A stretch of 40,338 nucleotides of DNA from CAZOVB01 sp964583095 (lineage in GTDB: Bacteria; Planctomycetota; Phycisphaerae; SM23-33). Where the stretch lies: positions 1 through 40,338 of the forward strand of contig CAZOVB010000041.1 in the NCBI GenBank assembly GCA_964583095.1, written 5' to 3'. The position numbers were made by a program, and so were the translations under genes. The notes below the pieces were generated by a model that was given only the letters and a program-made list of their open reading frames with translations, did not search any database and was not told the DNA's origin. Every line of letters begins with the position of its first letter. Position 1 is the first letter of the stretch. This document shows positions 1 through 8,693 of this stretch, piece after piece.

Positions 1-63
1 CATCGGTCGATGCGGGAGTATGCCCTGGCCTTGCAGCCAGGGCTTCCTGGTGGCCGGCGCGTC

Positions 64-122
64 GAAGGATGTATTCGGACCCGAAGGAGGCACGGACTTG
101 CTTCGCAGGTCCGTGGCACCCG
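64..122 (+). repeat. Dispersed intergenic repeat, left copy
   Basis: Bases 86-122 are identical over 37 nt to the reverse complement of 19403-19439, and similarity continues imperfectly out to about 64 (partner about 19461). The core is itself an inverted repeat: CACGGAC at 91-97 pairs with GTCCGTG at 109-115 around a short loop. No reading frame crosses it convincingly. It behaves like a dispersed extragenic palindromic element; a related but shorter match to its first 12 bases lies near 12073. Confidence 0.8.
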
Positions 123-152
123 CGATGGGGGGGCGGGGCGATGATTGAGTAG

Positions 153-337
153 CCCCGGATCGCGGAGCGCATCCGGGGGCAATGAGCGTAGCTCCTCTTC
201 CCTCCCACCCCGGACGGGGTGGCAGAGAGGAGCGGAAAGGAGCATTTATCTAACGACTCTCACCCCTCCGGGGTGGGTAGGAGAAACGTAAAATGGGAGA
301 TGATCGTGTGTCCCCGGATGCGCTTCGCGATCCGCGG
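153..337. repeat. Inverted pair of palindromic repeat units
   Basis: Bases 153-178 form a hairpin with an 8-bp stem (CCCCGGAT / ATCCGGGG). Bases 312-337 are the same 26-mer in the opposite orientation, with 24 of 26 positions matching. The two units flank one copy of another short repeat (251-275). The whole stretch 1-341 contains no credible gene and appears to be a cluster of small palindromic elements. Confidence 0.7.
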
Positions 338-363
338 CTAACGAGTCTCACCCCTCCGGGGTG
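251..363. repeat. 25-nt direct repeat, two copies (251-275 and 339-363)
   Basis: Each copy begins TAACGA and contains the palindrome CACCCCTCCGGGGTG; the copies differ at one base and lie 88 bp apart. The right copy ends exactly where coding-like sequence of the next gene begins, and supplies an in-frame TAA at 339-341. This suggests that the repeat cluster replaced or displaced the gene's original 5' end. Confidence 0.7.
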
Positions 364-527
364 CGAACAGGCACCGGTTTTACGCCCTGAGGGAGCTTCC
401 TGCACGCCTGGCAGAGCATCCGCAAGAGGACCGTCCGGTTCGGGCCGCCCGCGAGGCGAGAGAAGCACTGGGGCTGGGCGAGGATGAGCCGATTCGCGAT
501 ATCTGCGGTCTGCTCGAATCGGCCGGG

Positions 528-1319
528 GTGAAGGTCGGGCTGATGCCGGTGGAAATGGAAGACTTCTTTGGCCTGTCGATGGCCGACAGACGCCTGGGGC
601 AGGTGTCCCTGGAGCGGCTGTTTGTGGATTCCCTGCTGCTTGGCTCGGCTGGGTATATCGCAGCCTTTGCGGTGCTGAAGATGGCGGACCTTCGGTTTCT
701 GCCGCCGGTGAACGTGGGCTTCACTGTGGCGGTTTTCTACTATGGCTGCCGGTGGATGCGTCGCGGTGTGCCTGCGGTATCCGGCCGGTGGAAGCTGTGG
801 GGGCCTCTGTTGGGGGTTCTGATCGCGTGGATCGGTCTTCGCCTGGCGGTGCAGGTGACGGGGTTTGCGGGGCTTCACCGGTACCGGCGGGGCTGGGTGC
901 CGAACCTGCGGATCGTCTCGCAGCACAGCGACGTGCCGGTGATCTACGTCTACCCGGAGAAGGACACGACTCCCGAGACGGGGCCTCTCAAACCGTACTT
1001 CCTCAACGCCGCGCGGGTTTGCATTGGCCTTGAGTTGCCCGAAGGGGCCGGCCCGGTGCACTACGCCTACCTGGACCTGGAGGGCCGCTTTTCAGGACGC
1101 GACACGCTGCCGGGCCTGGACGTGGAGGTGCTCCAACGTCCGCCGGGATCGGGGAGGTACTTCCTGTTCGTTCCGCCCCATGTGGAGGGCTTTGCCTCTG
1201 CGATGAAGGAGCGTTTCGGCCTGGAGGTGGTGAAGGTTTCGGACTTCGGCTTTCGGGACGACTTTGTGAGGCAGATCTGGGCGCCTGCGGACTTCGCAGC
1301 GCAGTTGGAGTCGGAGTAA
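528..1319 (+). CDS. Membrane protein of unknown function, probably 5'-truncated
   Basis: I do not recognise the family. From the GTG at 528 the frame gives 263 residues; an ATG at 579 is another possible start. Two or three hydrophobic segments are visible (about residues 33-50, 57-75 and 89-108), followed by a soluble C-terminal half of about 150 residues. The same frame is open from 342 with no ATG, GTG or TTG before 528, and that upstream stretch still reads like protein (LGLGEDEPI, LLESAGVKV). This resembles the linker ahead of an ImmA/IrrE-type metallopeptidase domain, but the HExxH motif of that family is absent. No Shine-Dalgarno precedes 528 convincingly. I infer a gene that lost its start to the repeat cluster on its left; expression is doubtful. 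Confidence 0.55.
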   Translation: MKVGLMPVEMEDFFGLSMADRRLGQVSLERLFVDSLLLGSAGYIAAFAVLKMADLRFLPPVNVGFTVAVFYYGCRWMRRGVPAVSGRWKLWGPLLGVLIAWIGLRLAVQVTGFAGLHRYRRGWVPNLRIVSQHSDVPVIYVYPEKDTTPETGPLKPYFLNAARVCIGLELPEGAGPVHYAYLDLEGRFSGRDTLPGLDVEVLQRPPGSGRYFLFVPPHVEGFASAMKERFGLEVVKVSDFGFRDDFVRQIWAPADFAAQLESE

Positions 1320-1371
1320 ACCGGGGCGGGCGGGGTATAATGAAAGGTAACGCAAGCCGAAAGGAGCGTGC

Positions 1372-2025
1372 ATGATGCGCGGATTTGCAGGCTGTCTCTC
1401 TCTGGGAATGGTCCTGGCTTTGGCGGCGGTTCCGATCGCCTGCCAGGACGCAGATTCCAATGAAGCTTCTTCCCCTGCCCGGCCGGAGGAGAATGTTCAA
1501 TCCGACCCCCCCTCCGATGCGTCCGAACCGGAAGGGGCCTTTGCCTTCTCCGCCCGGAGCATCGAGGGTGAGCCTGTGGAGCTCTCGCGCTATCAGGGCA
1601 AGGTGCTGCTGATCGTGAACGTGGCCAGCCGATGCGGCAACACCCCCCAGTATGCGGACCTTGAAACGCTCTATGAAGAGAAGAAAGACCGGGGCCTGGT
1701 TGTGCTGGGTTTCCCCGCCAATGACTTCGGCTCGCAGGAGCCGGGGACCAACGCGCAGATCCGTCGGTTCTGCACCAGCAAGTATGGCGTGAGCTTCCCG
1801 ATGTTCGCCAAGATCAGCGTCAAGGGCCAGGAACAGCATCCGCTCTACGCCTGGCTGACCGATGAGCAGAGACACCCCGAGACCGGGGGGTCGATCCGCT
1901 GGAACTTCGATAAGTTCCTCATAGGCCGCGACGGAAAGGTTATCGCCCGCTTCAGTCCGCGCACCAATCCCTCGTCGGACGAGGTCGTCGCTGCGGTAGA
2001 CGCCGCCATCGGCTCCCAGGGCTGA
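1372..2025 (+). CDS. Glutathione peroxidase family protein, exported, cysteine type
   Basis: A 217-residue thiol peroxidase that would reduce hydrogen or lipid hydroperoxides, in bacteria usually with thioredoxin. The peroxidase domain starts around residue 58. The catalytic tetrad is visible: Cys88 in NVASRCG, Gln122 in GSQEPG, and Trp177-Asn178 in RWNF. Cys88 is an ordinary TGC codon, so this is not a selenoprotein. The N-terminus is a signal peptide ending in Cys24, but with Pro at -3 the lipobox is non-canonical, so either a lipoprotein or a cleaved periplasmic protein is possible. A low-complexity acidic/Pro linker (about 25-55) separates the signal from the domain. AAGGAG lies 5 bp before the ATG, and a perfect TATAAT at 1336-1341 could be the -10 box. 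Confidence 0.9.
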   Translation: MMRGFAGCLSLGMVLALAAVPIACQDADSNEASSPARPEENVQSDPPSDASEPEGAFAFSARSIEGEPVELSRYQGKVLLIVNVASRCGNTPQYADLETLYEEKKDRGLVVLGFPANDFGSQEPGTNAQIRRFCTSKYGVSFPMFAKISVKGQEQHPLYAWLTDEQRHPETGGSIRWNFDKFLIGRDGKVIARFSPRTNPSSDEVVAAVDAAIGSQG

Positions 2026-2184
2026 CCGGAACAAGCTGCGGCTGGGATATCCGCTCCAGGCCGGCGGGAAATCCGGCTTTAAGGTCATATAATCAAGCCG
2101 AGAGCGAAACCTCTTGTTTCCCTGCGCATTTCAGGACCATTGCGGTATCTCCGCGCCCTTTTGTCCAGAATCCCAGAGGAAGCC

Positions 2185-5118
2185 ATGTATGTCGTTACAG
2201 CCCGACGTAGCCTGCTTATCGCCCTTGCCCTGCTGCTGACCGCGTGCCATGGGGGCCTTCGGGCCGAGGCCGGGGAGGACCTGCTGGGCTATCGCAAGGG
2301 CGAATCCCTCCAGGCCACCCTGGATCACTGTCTCAGGGATCTGGATGCGATGAAGCCGGAAATGGGCGAGCTGCTCTACCTCGGCCCCTTCCAGGTCGAT
2401 CAGAAGAAGCTCGACCCGGCCAGGCCTGTGAACCTGAAGGGCGCCTATGACAGCCAGGTTGTCCCCGAGGCCACTTGGAAGCCGGTCCCGCCCAATGTGC
2501 GCAACCGCGACGGGAGGGTCTATTTCGCTCCCACAGCGCCGAACGGGGAAAGATGGATCAGCCTGTATTTCTTCCGGGAGATCCGCGCCCACAGCGACGG
2601 GTGGGTCCTGTTCCAGCCGGATATCAACGGCAACTGGAGTGTCTATCTAAACGGCAAGGCCGTGCCGAAAGTCACCAGCAGGGATTACCGACTCGATCTG
2701 AAGAAGGGCCGCAACGAACTGCTCTTCCACGCGCGGCGGTACCCGGGCACGCGGGGACGGATCAACATGCCGCTGAGCAACCCGCTCGATCAGATCCATC
2801 GCCAGTTGACCCGGGATTTCGGCTCCTTGGCCGCTGAACCGCTTCGCAGCTACCGTCGCCTTCGCGATGCCGAAACCACCCGCGATGAAATCGCCCGCGA
2901 GGCCCTTCATCCCGCCTCGGTGGTCCACAAGCATCAGGACCCGCTGGACATGCTCCTGGTCCGCACACGCGCTTTGGCAGAGGATCTCCAGCAGATGCCA
3001 TCCGGGCCGGATCTGAGCGATGAACTGGACCGTTTGGATGCGATCCAGGCCCAGGCCGAAGACACCGAGCCGGAAAGTCCCGGGCGCCTGGCCCTTTTCT
3101 TCCGCGCCCATCGCCTGCGTCGGAAAATCGCTCTTGGCAACCCGTTGCTGGACTTCGATGAGCTCGTCTTCCTCACGCGGCGATACTCCAAGCTGCACCA
3201 CATGTGCGACCAGTACTTCGGATACGGGGCCGTGCCCGGCGGGAGCATCTATCGCCTCGAGGACATCTGGAGCGACAAGCCCCGCGCGGTGGACCTGATG
3301 GCCGGGCGGAAGGTCACGTCGGGCCGCATGAAAGGCCGCGAACTCGACGGCGGCTCGTTCGTCTCTCTGGAGCTTTCCTACGACGCCGGGCAGATCGCCT
3401 TCGCCTGGACGCAGGGCCAGGGAGAGGGAAGAAGCTGGGGACCTGAATCGACCTTCCACATCTTCAAAGCCAATGCCGACGGCTCGGGCCTGGTCCAGTT
3501 GACCGACGGGCCCTGGAACGACTTCGACCCGTGCTTCCTGCCCGGCGGGCGGATCGCCTTCATCAGCGAGCGTCGGGGCGGATTCGGTCGCTGTCACGGC
3601 CGACCGGTTCCCACCTACACCCTCCACAGCATGCTCCCCGACGGGGGCGACATCATCACGCTGAGCTTCCACGAGACCAACGAATGGCATCCCAGCGTGA
3701 CCCACGACGGCATGATCCTCTACACCCGGTGGGATTACGTGGACCGCGACAGCGATGTGGCCCATCATCCGTGGATCTGCTACCCCGACGGCCGGGACCC
3801 GCGGAGCTACCACGGCAACTACCCGGTCGATCGCAGGGCCAGGCCCTGGATGGAAATGTCGATGCGTGCGATTCCCTCCTCGCAGAAGTACATCGGCGTT
3901 GCAGCGCCGCATCACGATCAGGCCTACGGCTCGATCATCCTGCTGGACCAGCGGATCCCCGACGACGACTACCGCTCGCAGCTCAAGCGGGTGACGCCGG
4001 AGGTGCGTTTTCCGGAATCCGAGGGTTCCTGGCGAAGCAACAAGGATTACGGCACCCCCTGGCCGCTGAGCGAGAAGTATTACATCGGGGTCTACGACGA
4101 CCAGGAGACGCATCACGACCTGTACCTGATCGACGCCTTCGGCAACAAGATACTTATCTACCGCGACGAGCAGACGCCGGCGCTGGATCCGATTCCGCTT
4201 CGGCCTCGCCCCAGGCCGGCGGTGATCCCCTCGATGACATTGCAGGCGGTTGAGGACCGCGCGCCGGGACAGGAGATGCCCGAAGACGGCACGGTGGCGG
4301 TCATGGACGTCTACGACAGCGCTTTTGCCTGGCCCGATGGGGTCAAGGTTCAGAGCCTGCGGATCGTGCAGCTTTTCCCCAAGGCCACCGCCAGCCAGAA
4401 CAATCCGCGCGTCGGTCACGGCCTGCAGTCGCTGGTCCGCGGCGTGCTGGGGACGGTTCCCGTCGAGGAAGACGGCAGCGTCTACTTCCGCATGCCCGCC
4501 GGCGTGCCGGTCTACTTCCAGGCGCTGGGGCCCGACGGCACGGCCATCCAGTCGATGAAGTCCGATACGTATATTCACCCCGGCGAGGAGATGACGTGCA
4601 TGGGCTGTCACGAACCCAAGCATCGCTCTGCGCCTGGGCGCTCGGCCAGGTCAACCCCGCTGGCCCTGCAACGGGAGCCCTCGCCCATCCAGCCGGAACT
4701 CAAGGACCAGGGCGCCTACCCGGTCTTTTTCCCCAAGCTCGTCCAGCCGGTGCTCGATGCCAAGTGCGTCTCATGCCATGCCAAGCACGACAAAACCCCC
4801 GCGCTGGATGGCAAGACCGACCGGTACGGATGGTCCCGATCCTTCCACCGCCTCAAGGATTTCGCCTGGGCCAAGCACGGCGGCAACGGCTCGCTGCCCA
4901 AGCTCAACAAGACCAGTCGATCGATTCCCAACCAGGTCGGCGCGCGGGCATCGAAGCTTTACCAGATGCTCCGCAAGGGGCACCACAAGGTCAAGCTCAC
5001 CGACGAGGAACTTCGCCGGATCACCTTGTGGCTGGACACAAACTCCAACTTCTACGGTGCGTATCTCCAGACCGACCTGCAGCAGCAGGGCAAGCAGGTC
5101 ATGCCGGAGCTGGAATAA
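2185..5118 (+). CDS. HzsA-related dihaem cytochrome c lipoprotein with TolB-like propeller
   Basis: A 977-residue exported protein. The ATG at 2185 is preferred over the upstream TTG at 2140 because AGAGGA precedes it and it begins a clean lipoprotein signal (LTAC, Cys21). Residues about 55-210 look like a beta-sandwich ligand-binding module. Residues about 370-680 carry TolB/PD40-like repeats (ADGSGLVQLT, GRIAFISERRGG, NEWHPSV) continuous with the region shared with the hydrazine synthase alpha subunit. Two CxxCH haem c sites follow: Cys805-Cys808-His809 and Cys861-Cys864-His865. Related proteins without an anammox role are common in Planctomycetota, so hydrazine synthesis is not implied; no HzsB/C gene is nearby. 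Its substrate is unknown; a periplasmic redox or sugar-linked role is inferred. A TATAAT sits at 2088-2093 but I see no matching -35. Confidence 0.8.
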   Translation: MYVVTARRSLLIALALLLTACHGGLRAEAGEDLLGYRKGESLQATLDHCLRDLDAMKPEMGELLYLGPFQVDQKKLDPARPVNLKGAYDSQVVPEATWKPVPPNVRNRDGRVYFAPTAPNGERWISLYFFREIRAHSDGWVLFQPDINGNWSVYLNGKAVPKVTSRDYRLDLKKGRNELLFHARRYPGTRGRINMPLSNPLDQIHRQLTRDFGSLAAEPLRSYRRLRDAETTRDEIAREALHPASVVHKHQDPLDMLLVRTRALAEDLQQMPSGPDLSDELDRLDAIQAQAEDTEPESPGRLALFFRAHRLRRKIALGNPLLDFDELVFLTRRYSKLHHMCDQYFGYGAVPGGSIYRLEDIWSDKPRAVDLMAGRKVTSGRMKGRELDGGSFVSLELSYDAGQIAFAWTQGQGEGRSWGPESTFHIFKANADGSGLVQLTDGPWNDFDPCFLPGGRIAFISERRGGFGRCHGRPVPTYTLHSMLPDGGDIITLSFHETNEWHPSVTHDGMILYTRWDYVDRDSDVAHHPWICYPDGRDPRSYHGNYPVDRRARPWMEMSMRAIPSSQKYIGVAAPHHDQAYGSIILLDQRIPDDDYRSQLKRVTPEVRFPESEGSWRSNKDYGTPWPLSEKYYIGVYDDQETHHDLYLIDAFGNKILIYRDEQTPALDPIPLRPRPRPAVIPSMTLQAVEDRAPGQEMPEDGTVAVMDVYDSAFAWPDGVKVQSLRIVQLFPKATASQNNPRVGHGLQSLVRGVLGTVPVEEDGSVYFRMPAGVPVYFQALGPDGTAIQSMKSDTYIHPGEEMTCMGCHEPKHRSAPGRSARSTPLALQREPSPIQPELKDQGAYPVFFPKLVQPVLDAKCVSCHAKHDKTPALDGKTDRYGWSRSFHRLKDFAWAKHGGNGSLPKLNKTSRSIPNQVGARASKLYQMLRKGHHKVKLTDEELRRITLWLDTNSNFYGAYLQTDLQQQGKQVMPELE

Positions 5119-5125
5119 CCCCTCC

Positions 5126-5166
5126 GCGCCGGGGGCCCCGGCGGCAAAGCCAGGGCCCCTCGGCGC
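5126..5166. terminator. GC-rich hairpin between convergent genes
   Basis: GCGCCGGGGGCCC at 5126-5138 pairs with 5153-5166 with one irregular position. It lies between the stop of the dihaem lipoprotein (5118) and the stop of the convergent beta-helix gene (5183). No strong T-run follows on either strand, so this could be a weak bidirectional terminator or a transcript-end stabiliser. Confidence 0.5.
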
Positions 5167-5182
5167 AGGAAGATCTCTCCCA

Positions 5183-8100
5183 TCAGGGCTGAACTTCCAG
5201 GGCGCCGGCGTCGCGGGCGGAGCCGCTGATCTCCCTGCCGGCGAAGTCGCGAAGGAAGGGCCCGTCGAACTGCCACGCGTAGAGTTCTTCGATGGTGGTA
5301 TCCGAGGCTTCCAACGTGGAACGCGCCACCCGCAGGTAGTCGATCGCCCCGGCGAAGTAGCGGTCCTTGGGGCCCTTGCCGACTAGGAAGTCCCCGGCGT
5401 TGGACAGGGAGAGCTCCCGGTAGAAGCCCATGAGGGAGCCCACGCCGGCCAATCGGCCATCCACGTAAAAGCGCAGCTCGCCCTGGCCGCGGTCCACCTC
5501 GCAGATCAGGTGATGCCACTTGCCGTCGTTGACCTTGCGCGTCGAGGCGGAGGCTTTCTCGAATTGCCCCGAAGCCAGGCGCATCGTCACGCCGCCGTTT
5601 TGGTTGACGGCCAATTCGTATCCGGCATCGCCGTTGGCCTTGGCCACCAGCACCCCGCCGGTATGCCCGGAATCGGTCCGGAAGACCAGTTCGATCAAGA
5701 AGTCATTGGTCTGCATGTCCAGGGTCTTGCGGTCGGCTCCGCGGAAGGAGCCCTCGATCTTCCGCTGGCGGTCGCCGCCGCCGAAGCTGTAGTCGGCCGT
5801 CATGTCCTCGTGCGTCATTGTGCAGTAGCGACTCTTGCCGTCAAAGTGCAGCGCGCCGGGCACCCAGTCCTCCAGTTGCCCGTTGATGTAGTCGTCGGCC
5901 TCGGTTTGCATCGCACGCAGGTCCCGCAGCGGCACAAACCGGTACATGCTCCGATGATAATACTCCTCGGTCATGTACCAGTTCTCGCCCAGGACCCGCT
6001 GGGGGTTCTGGGGGTGACGGTAGAAACTCCACTCGCCCACCACGGCTGCAAGCGACCAGGGGACGAAGAACTTCACCCCGCCGTCCACGGCCGGGCTGTC
6101 CGGATCCAGGCGGAAATCGTGCTCGCCGGCCTTGGGCATGGGCGGGCTGTCGACCATCGTGCCCACCTGGCCCGACAGGGCCTTGCGAGCCTGAACGGCC
6201 TTGCGGAATTCCTTGAGGCCTGGATACACCTTCCCGATATGCTCGAAGAGGCCGAAATCCCTCGCCTCTCCGTGGAAGATATTCCGGGCGTAGCCGAGGG
6301 TTTCGTATTCGTAGACTTCCGCTTCCGGGTCGCCGGCGGCGAATTCATCTGCTGCATTGGCCTGGCTGGGCGCTTCGCGCGGGTGAGCATGGCGGATGAA
6401 GAACTCGCCCATGTCCTGGAAAATGTTGCCCAGGTAGTAGCAGCGGCCGGCCATGGGGGCCTGGCGTCGCGAGCCGGCTCCGAAGCGATAGAAGCTGTTG
6501 TTGAAGAAGGCGTTCATGAACCCGATGATTTCCTGCAGCGCGCATGTGCTGGTCAGCGGGCTGCCCAGGTCGCTGCTCTGGCCCCAGGCGATGTTGTTGA
6601 ACAGGTACGTCTTGAAGCCCCCGTCGAGGTAGTAGGCAAAGCCGAACCGCGCGGAGGTGTGGCCTCGCCGCTGGGGGTCCCTTTGTGCGATATGACGGTA
6701 GTGCCAGTAGCCCCCCGGGGCGCCCGAGACGTTGTTGTAGACGTAAAAGGGCCCGCTCTGCCACATCTCGATACCGCCCCAGTCGTTGGTCCGCAGCAGG
6801 GGGTAGGTGACCTTGTTGTGGTGCACGATCATCCGCGAGAGCGGCGCGTCGTGGGTCTCTCCAAAGCCCTTGGCTGCGAAGAGGAACAGTCCGGCCCCGC
6901 CGCTGCGATGAAGGATGTTGCCGGCGATATGGGCCGTCCGCGCGTAGGCGACGCGCACGGCGTGGCCGTGGTGCGCCCGGGCGGGCCTCATGCCGATATC
7001 CGTAAACCGGTTGCGCAGAATGGAGAGCCTCTCCAGCAGGCCGATGTCGTCGCCGCTGCCGGCGCCCTGGGCGGCGTCGATGGCCCCGTAGTCCGTATCA
7101 CGAACGTCGTTGTCGGTAAAGGCCACGTCCTTCATGTGCGTACCGGGAGAAAGCGGCGTAGCCTGGAACGCCCGGGGGACGTGCTCGAAACGGCAGTGAT
7201 CGATCCTTACCTGCTGGACATCATCCAGCAGCGTTACGCACGAGGCATCCAGGTCGGCCCGGTTCCACCAGCGGTCGTACCAGTGGGCCACGTTGCCGAA
7301 GCGGAAGACCAGCCCGCTGACGCGAATATGGCTATGCCCGCGGATGGTGAGGAACTTCACGTGACGGGCGAGTTCCAGGCCCCGGCCGTTGGGCTCAACC
7401 CCGCCGGGCATGCGGACATACAGGCGCCCCGCGAATTCGCCCTGGTCGGCGTACCAGTATTCGCCGTCGCTGTCGAGCAGGGCAGGAAGGTTCTCGATGT
7501 AGTATCGCTGGTTGGCGTCCGGGTGTCGGCTGGCGCTGCCCCAGGGGCCCGAAAAGCGGATCTCGCCGGTCTTGGGGTTCCAGGCCTCGATTTGGTTGGC
7601 GTAGGGCGAGCCCATGACCCCGGAGTATTCCGACCAGACGGTCCCGCCGACCGGTGAGGCCTTGCCGAGCTTGGAAAGATTCTGCGCATCGCGCCCCCAG
7701 ACACGGGTGGCCGGGTTGCCCCGGATCTCTACTTCTTCGGTGCGGGTGTGCTCCCAGAGCCACCACTGGCTCATCACGTCGTTGACGTCCACGGCCTTCC
7801 AGTTGGGAGACCGGGCCAGGTGGATCCGCTCTGCGCTGCCGTCTTCGCGCTGCAGCCAGAGGCTTCGCGGATAGAAGTCTCGTCCGATGTCCATGTACCA
7901 GACCTTGTCGGTCTCGGGCATGGACTCGGGAACATCCTCGCTCCGGCATCTCCGCCAGCCCTTGTCCAGGCGGAGAGAGCCGTAGATCATGGCTTCTCCC
8001 TCGCCCCAGGAGGGGTCGCTGGTCAGGTGGATGGGCTCATCGGCATTGCCCGAGGAGTTGGCGATCAGTTGGCCTCGATAGACCACGCCGCGTTTGAAGA

Positions 8101-8407
8101 CGTAGGTGACCGGGCCGGTCTGGTTGGCCGCGCTGCCCCGGGCCTTGGGGTCCCAGGGGTGGTGTTTCCAGGGCTCTTTCCGGGTTCCGGGGCCTGTGTC
8201 GTCGCCGTTTTCGTAGTCGATGTACTTGACCTGGCTGCCGGGCTGATACGACCAGTCGACAGGGGCCCATTCCAGGTCCCCCTTCGGCAGGACACGGGCC
8301 TGGTCCTCCTGCCAGGCCCAGCGGGGCTCCTGCCCAGAGGCCAGGGGGGCCGGCAGGGCAAGTGTCAGCAGAATGCAAAAAAGCCTGCGAGGTGTCGAAG
8401 CGTTCAT
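5183..8407 (-). CDS. Secreted right-handed beta-helix protein with C-terminal LamG domain
   Basis: A 1074-residue exported protein, probably acting on or binding extracellular polysaccharide. The start at 8407 has AAGGAG upstream and gives a Sec signal peptide ending near ASGQE. Residues about 340-620 show repeated short beta-strand units with right-handed beta-helix character (IRVSGLVFRF, VRIDHCRFEHV, MIVHHNKVTYPLL), as in pectate-lyase-like folds and carbohydrate epimerases. Residues about 855-1055 are a LamG/concanavalin-like domain (LHFDGKSRYCTM, VNDGKWHHLICEVDRGQG, FYVDGRLAGVGSL). It is a full-length paralogue of the protein encoded at 32367-35528, sharing the N-terminal blocks KYIDYENG / EPWKHHPWDP, the central SGPFYVYNN-like block and the C-terminal ELYAWQF-like block. 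Enzymatic activity cannot be assigned from the sequence alone. Confidence 0.8.
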   Translation of the reverse strand: MNASTPRRLFCILLTLALPAPLASGQEPRWAWQEDQARVLPKGDLEWAPVDWSYQPGSQVKYIDYENGDDTGPGTRKEPWKHHPWDPKARGSAANQTGPVTYVFKRGVVYRGQLIANSSGNADEPIHLTSDPSWGEGEAMIYGSLRLDKGWRRCRSEDVPESMPETDKVWYMDIGRDFYPRSLWLQREDGSAERIHLARSPNWKAVDVNDVMSQWWLWEHTRTEEVEIRGNPATRVWGRDAQNLSKLGKASPVGGTVWSEYSGVMGSPYANQIEAWNPKTGEIRFSGPWGSASRHPDANQRYYIENLPALLDSDGEYWYADQGEFAGRLYVRMPGGVEPNGRGLELARHVKFLTIRGHSHIRVSGLVFRFGNVAHWYDRWWNRADLDASCVTLLDDVQQVRIDHCRFEHVPRAFQATPLSPGTHMKDVAFTDNDVRDTDYGAIDAAQGAGSGDDIGLLERLSILRNRFTDIGMRPARAHHGHAVRVAYARTAHIAGNILHRSGGAGLFLFAAKGFGETHDAPLSRMIVHHNKVTYPLLRTNDWGGIEMWQSGPFYVYNNVSGAPGGYWHYRHIAQRDPQRRGHTSARFGFAYYLDGGFKTYLFNNIAWGQSSDLGSPLTSTCALQEIIGFMNAFFNNSFYRFGAGSRRQAPMAGRCYYLGNIFQDMGEFFIRHAHPREAPSQANAADEFAAGDPEAEVYEYETLGYARNIFHGEARDFGLFEHIGKVYPGLKEFRKAVQARKALSGQVGTMVDSPPMPKAGEHDFRLDPDSPAVDGGVKFFVPWSLAAVVGEWSFYRHPQNPQRVLGENWYMTEEYYHRSMYRFVPLRDLRAMQTEADDYINGQLEDWVPGALHFDGKSRYCTMTHEDMTADYSFGGGDRQRKIEGSFRGADRKTLDMQTNDFLIELVFRTDSGHTGGVLVAKANGDAGYELAVNQNGGVTMRLASGQFEKASASTRKVNDGKWHHLICEVDRGQGELRFYVDGRLAGVGSLMGFYRELSLSNAGDFLVGKGPKDRYFAGAIDYLRVARSTLEASDTTIEELYAWQFDGPFLRDFAGREISGSARDAGALEVQP

Positions 8408-8604
8408 TCGAGCTTCTCCTTCCGTTCGAGATTTGTGGGACATCGGGGTTCTTCACGACAGGTCAAACGATTCTAGTCCCAGCCCGGAACACTTTCCAGA
8501 GATGGCGGGGCTGGGCCTGGGGAATCGGAGGTCTGCTCTTCTCGGCGAGAGGCAGAATTCCCCAGCGTCCACAATGCATGTCGTTCCATTGCTCGCTGGG
8601 ACGA

Positions 8605-8633
8605 TTGACTTGCAGGTGATGTGATCCTAAACT
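8605..8633 (+). promoter_or_regulatory. Sigma-70-like promoter
   Basis: TTGACT at 8605-8610 and TAAACT at 8628-8633 are separated by 17 bp, matching the consensus at 5/6 and 4/6 positions. It stands 61 bp upstream of the small ORF at 8694 and would drive that ORF and the broken DUF2335 gene behind it. The 8408-8604 stretch before it holds nothing else I can identify. Confidence 0.5.
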
Positions 8634-8693
8634 ACATCCATCGGGTCCGTTGGCCCATCAGTGAGAGTTTGAGCATACGAGACGAGCATCACC

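Noticed and set aside
1..363. CRISPR array from the clustered short repeats
   Set aside because: Only two direct copies 88 bp apart, palindromic units of different families between them, and no cas genes.
1633..1635. Selenocysteine in the glutathione peroxidase
   Set aside because: The catalytic codon is TGC, an ordinary cysteine codon.
2185..5118. Evidence of anammox metabolism
   Set aside because: Only similarity to one subunit family is present; HzsB/C, hydrazine dehydrogenase and related genes are absent, and such homologues are widespread in non-anammox planctomycetes.
5510..7657. Long plus-strand open frame of 715 codons
   Set aside because: It lies wholly antisense to the beta-helix gene, has no Shine-Dalgarno, and its Val/Gly/Ala-rich translation is typical of an antisense shadow in high-GC DNA.
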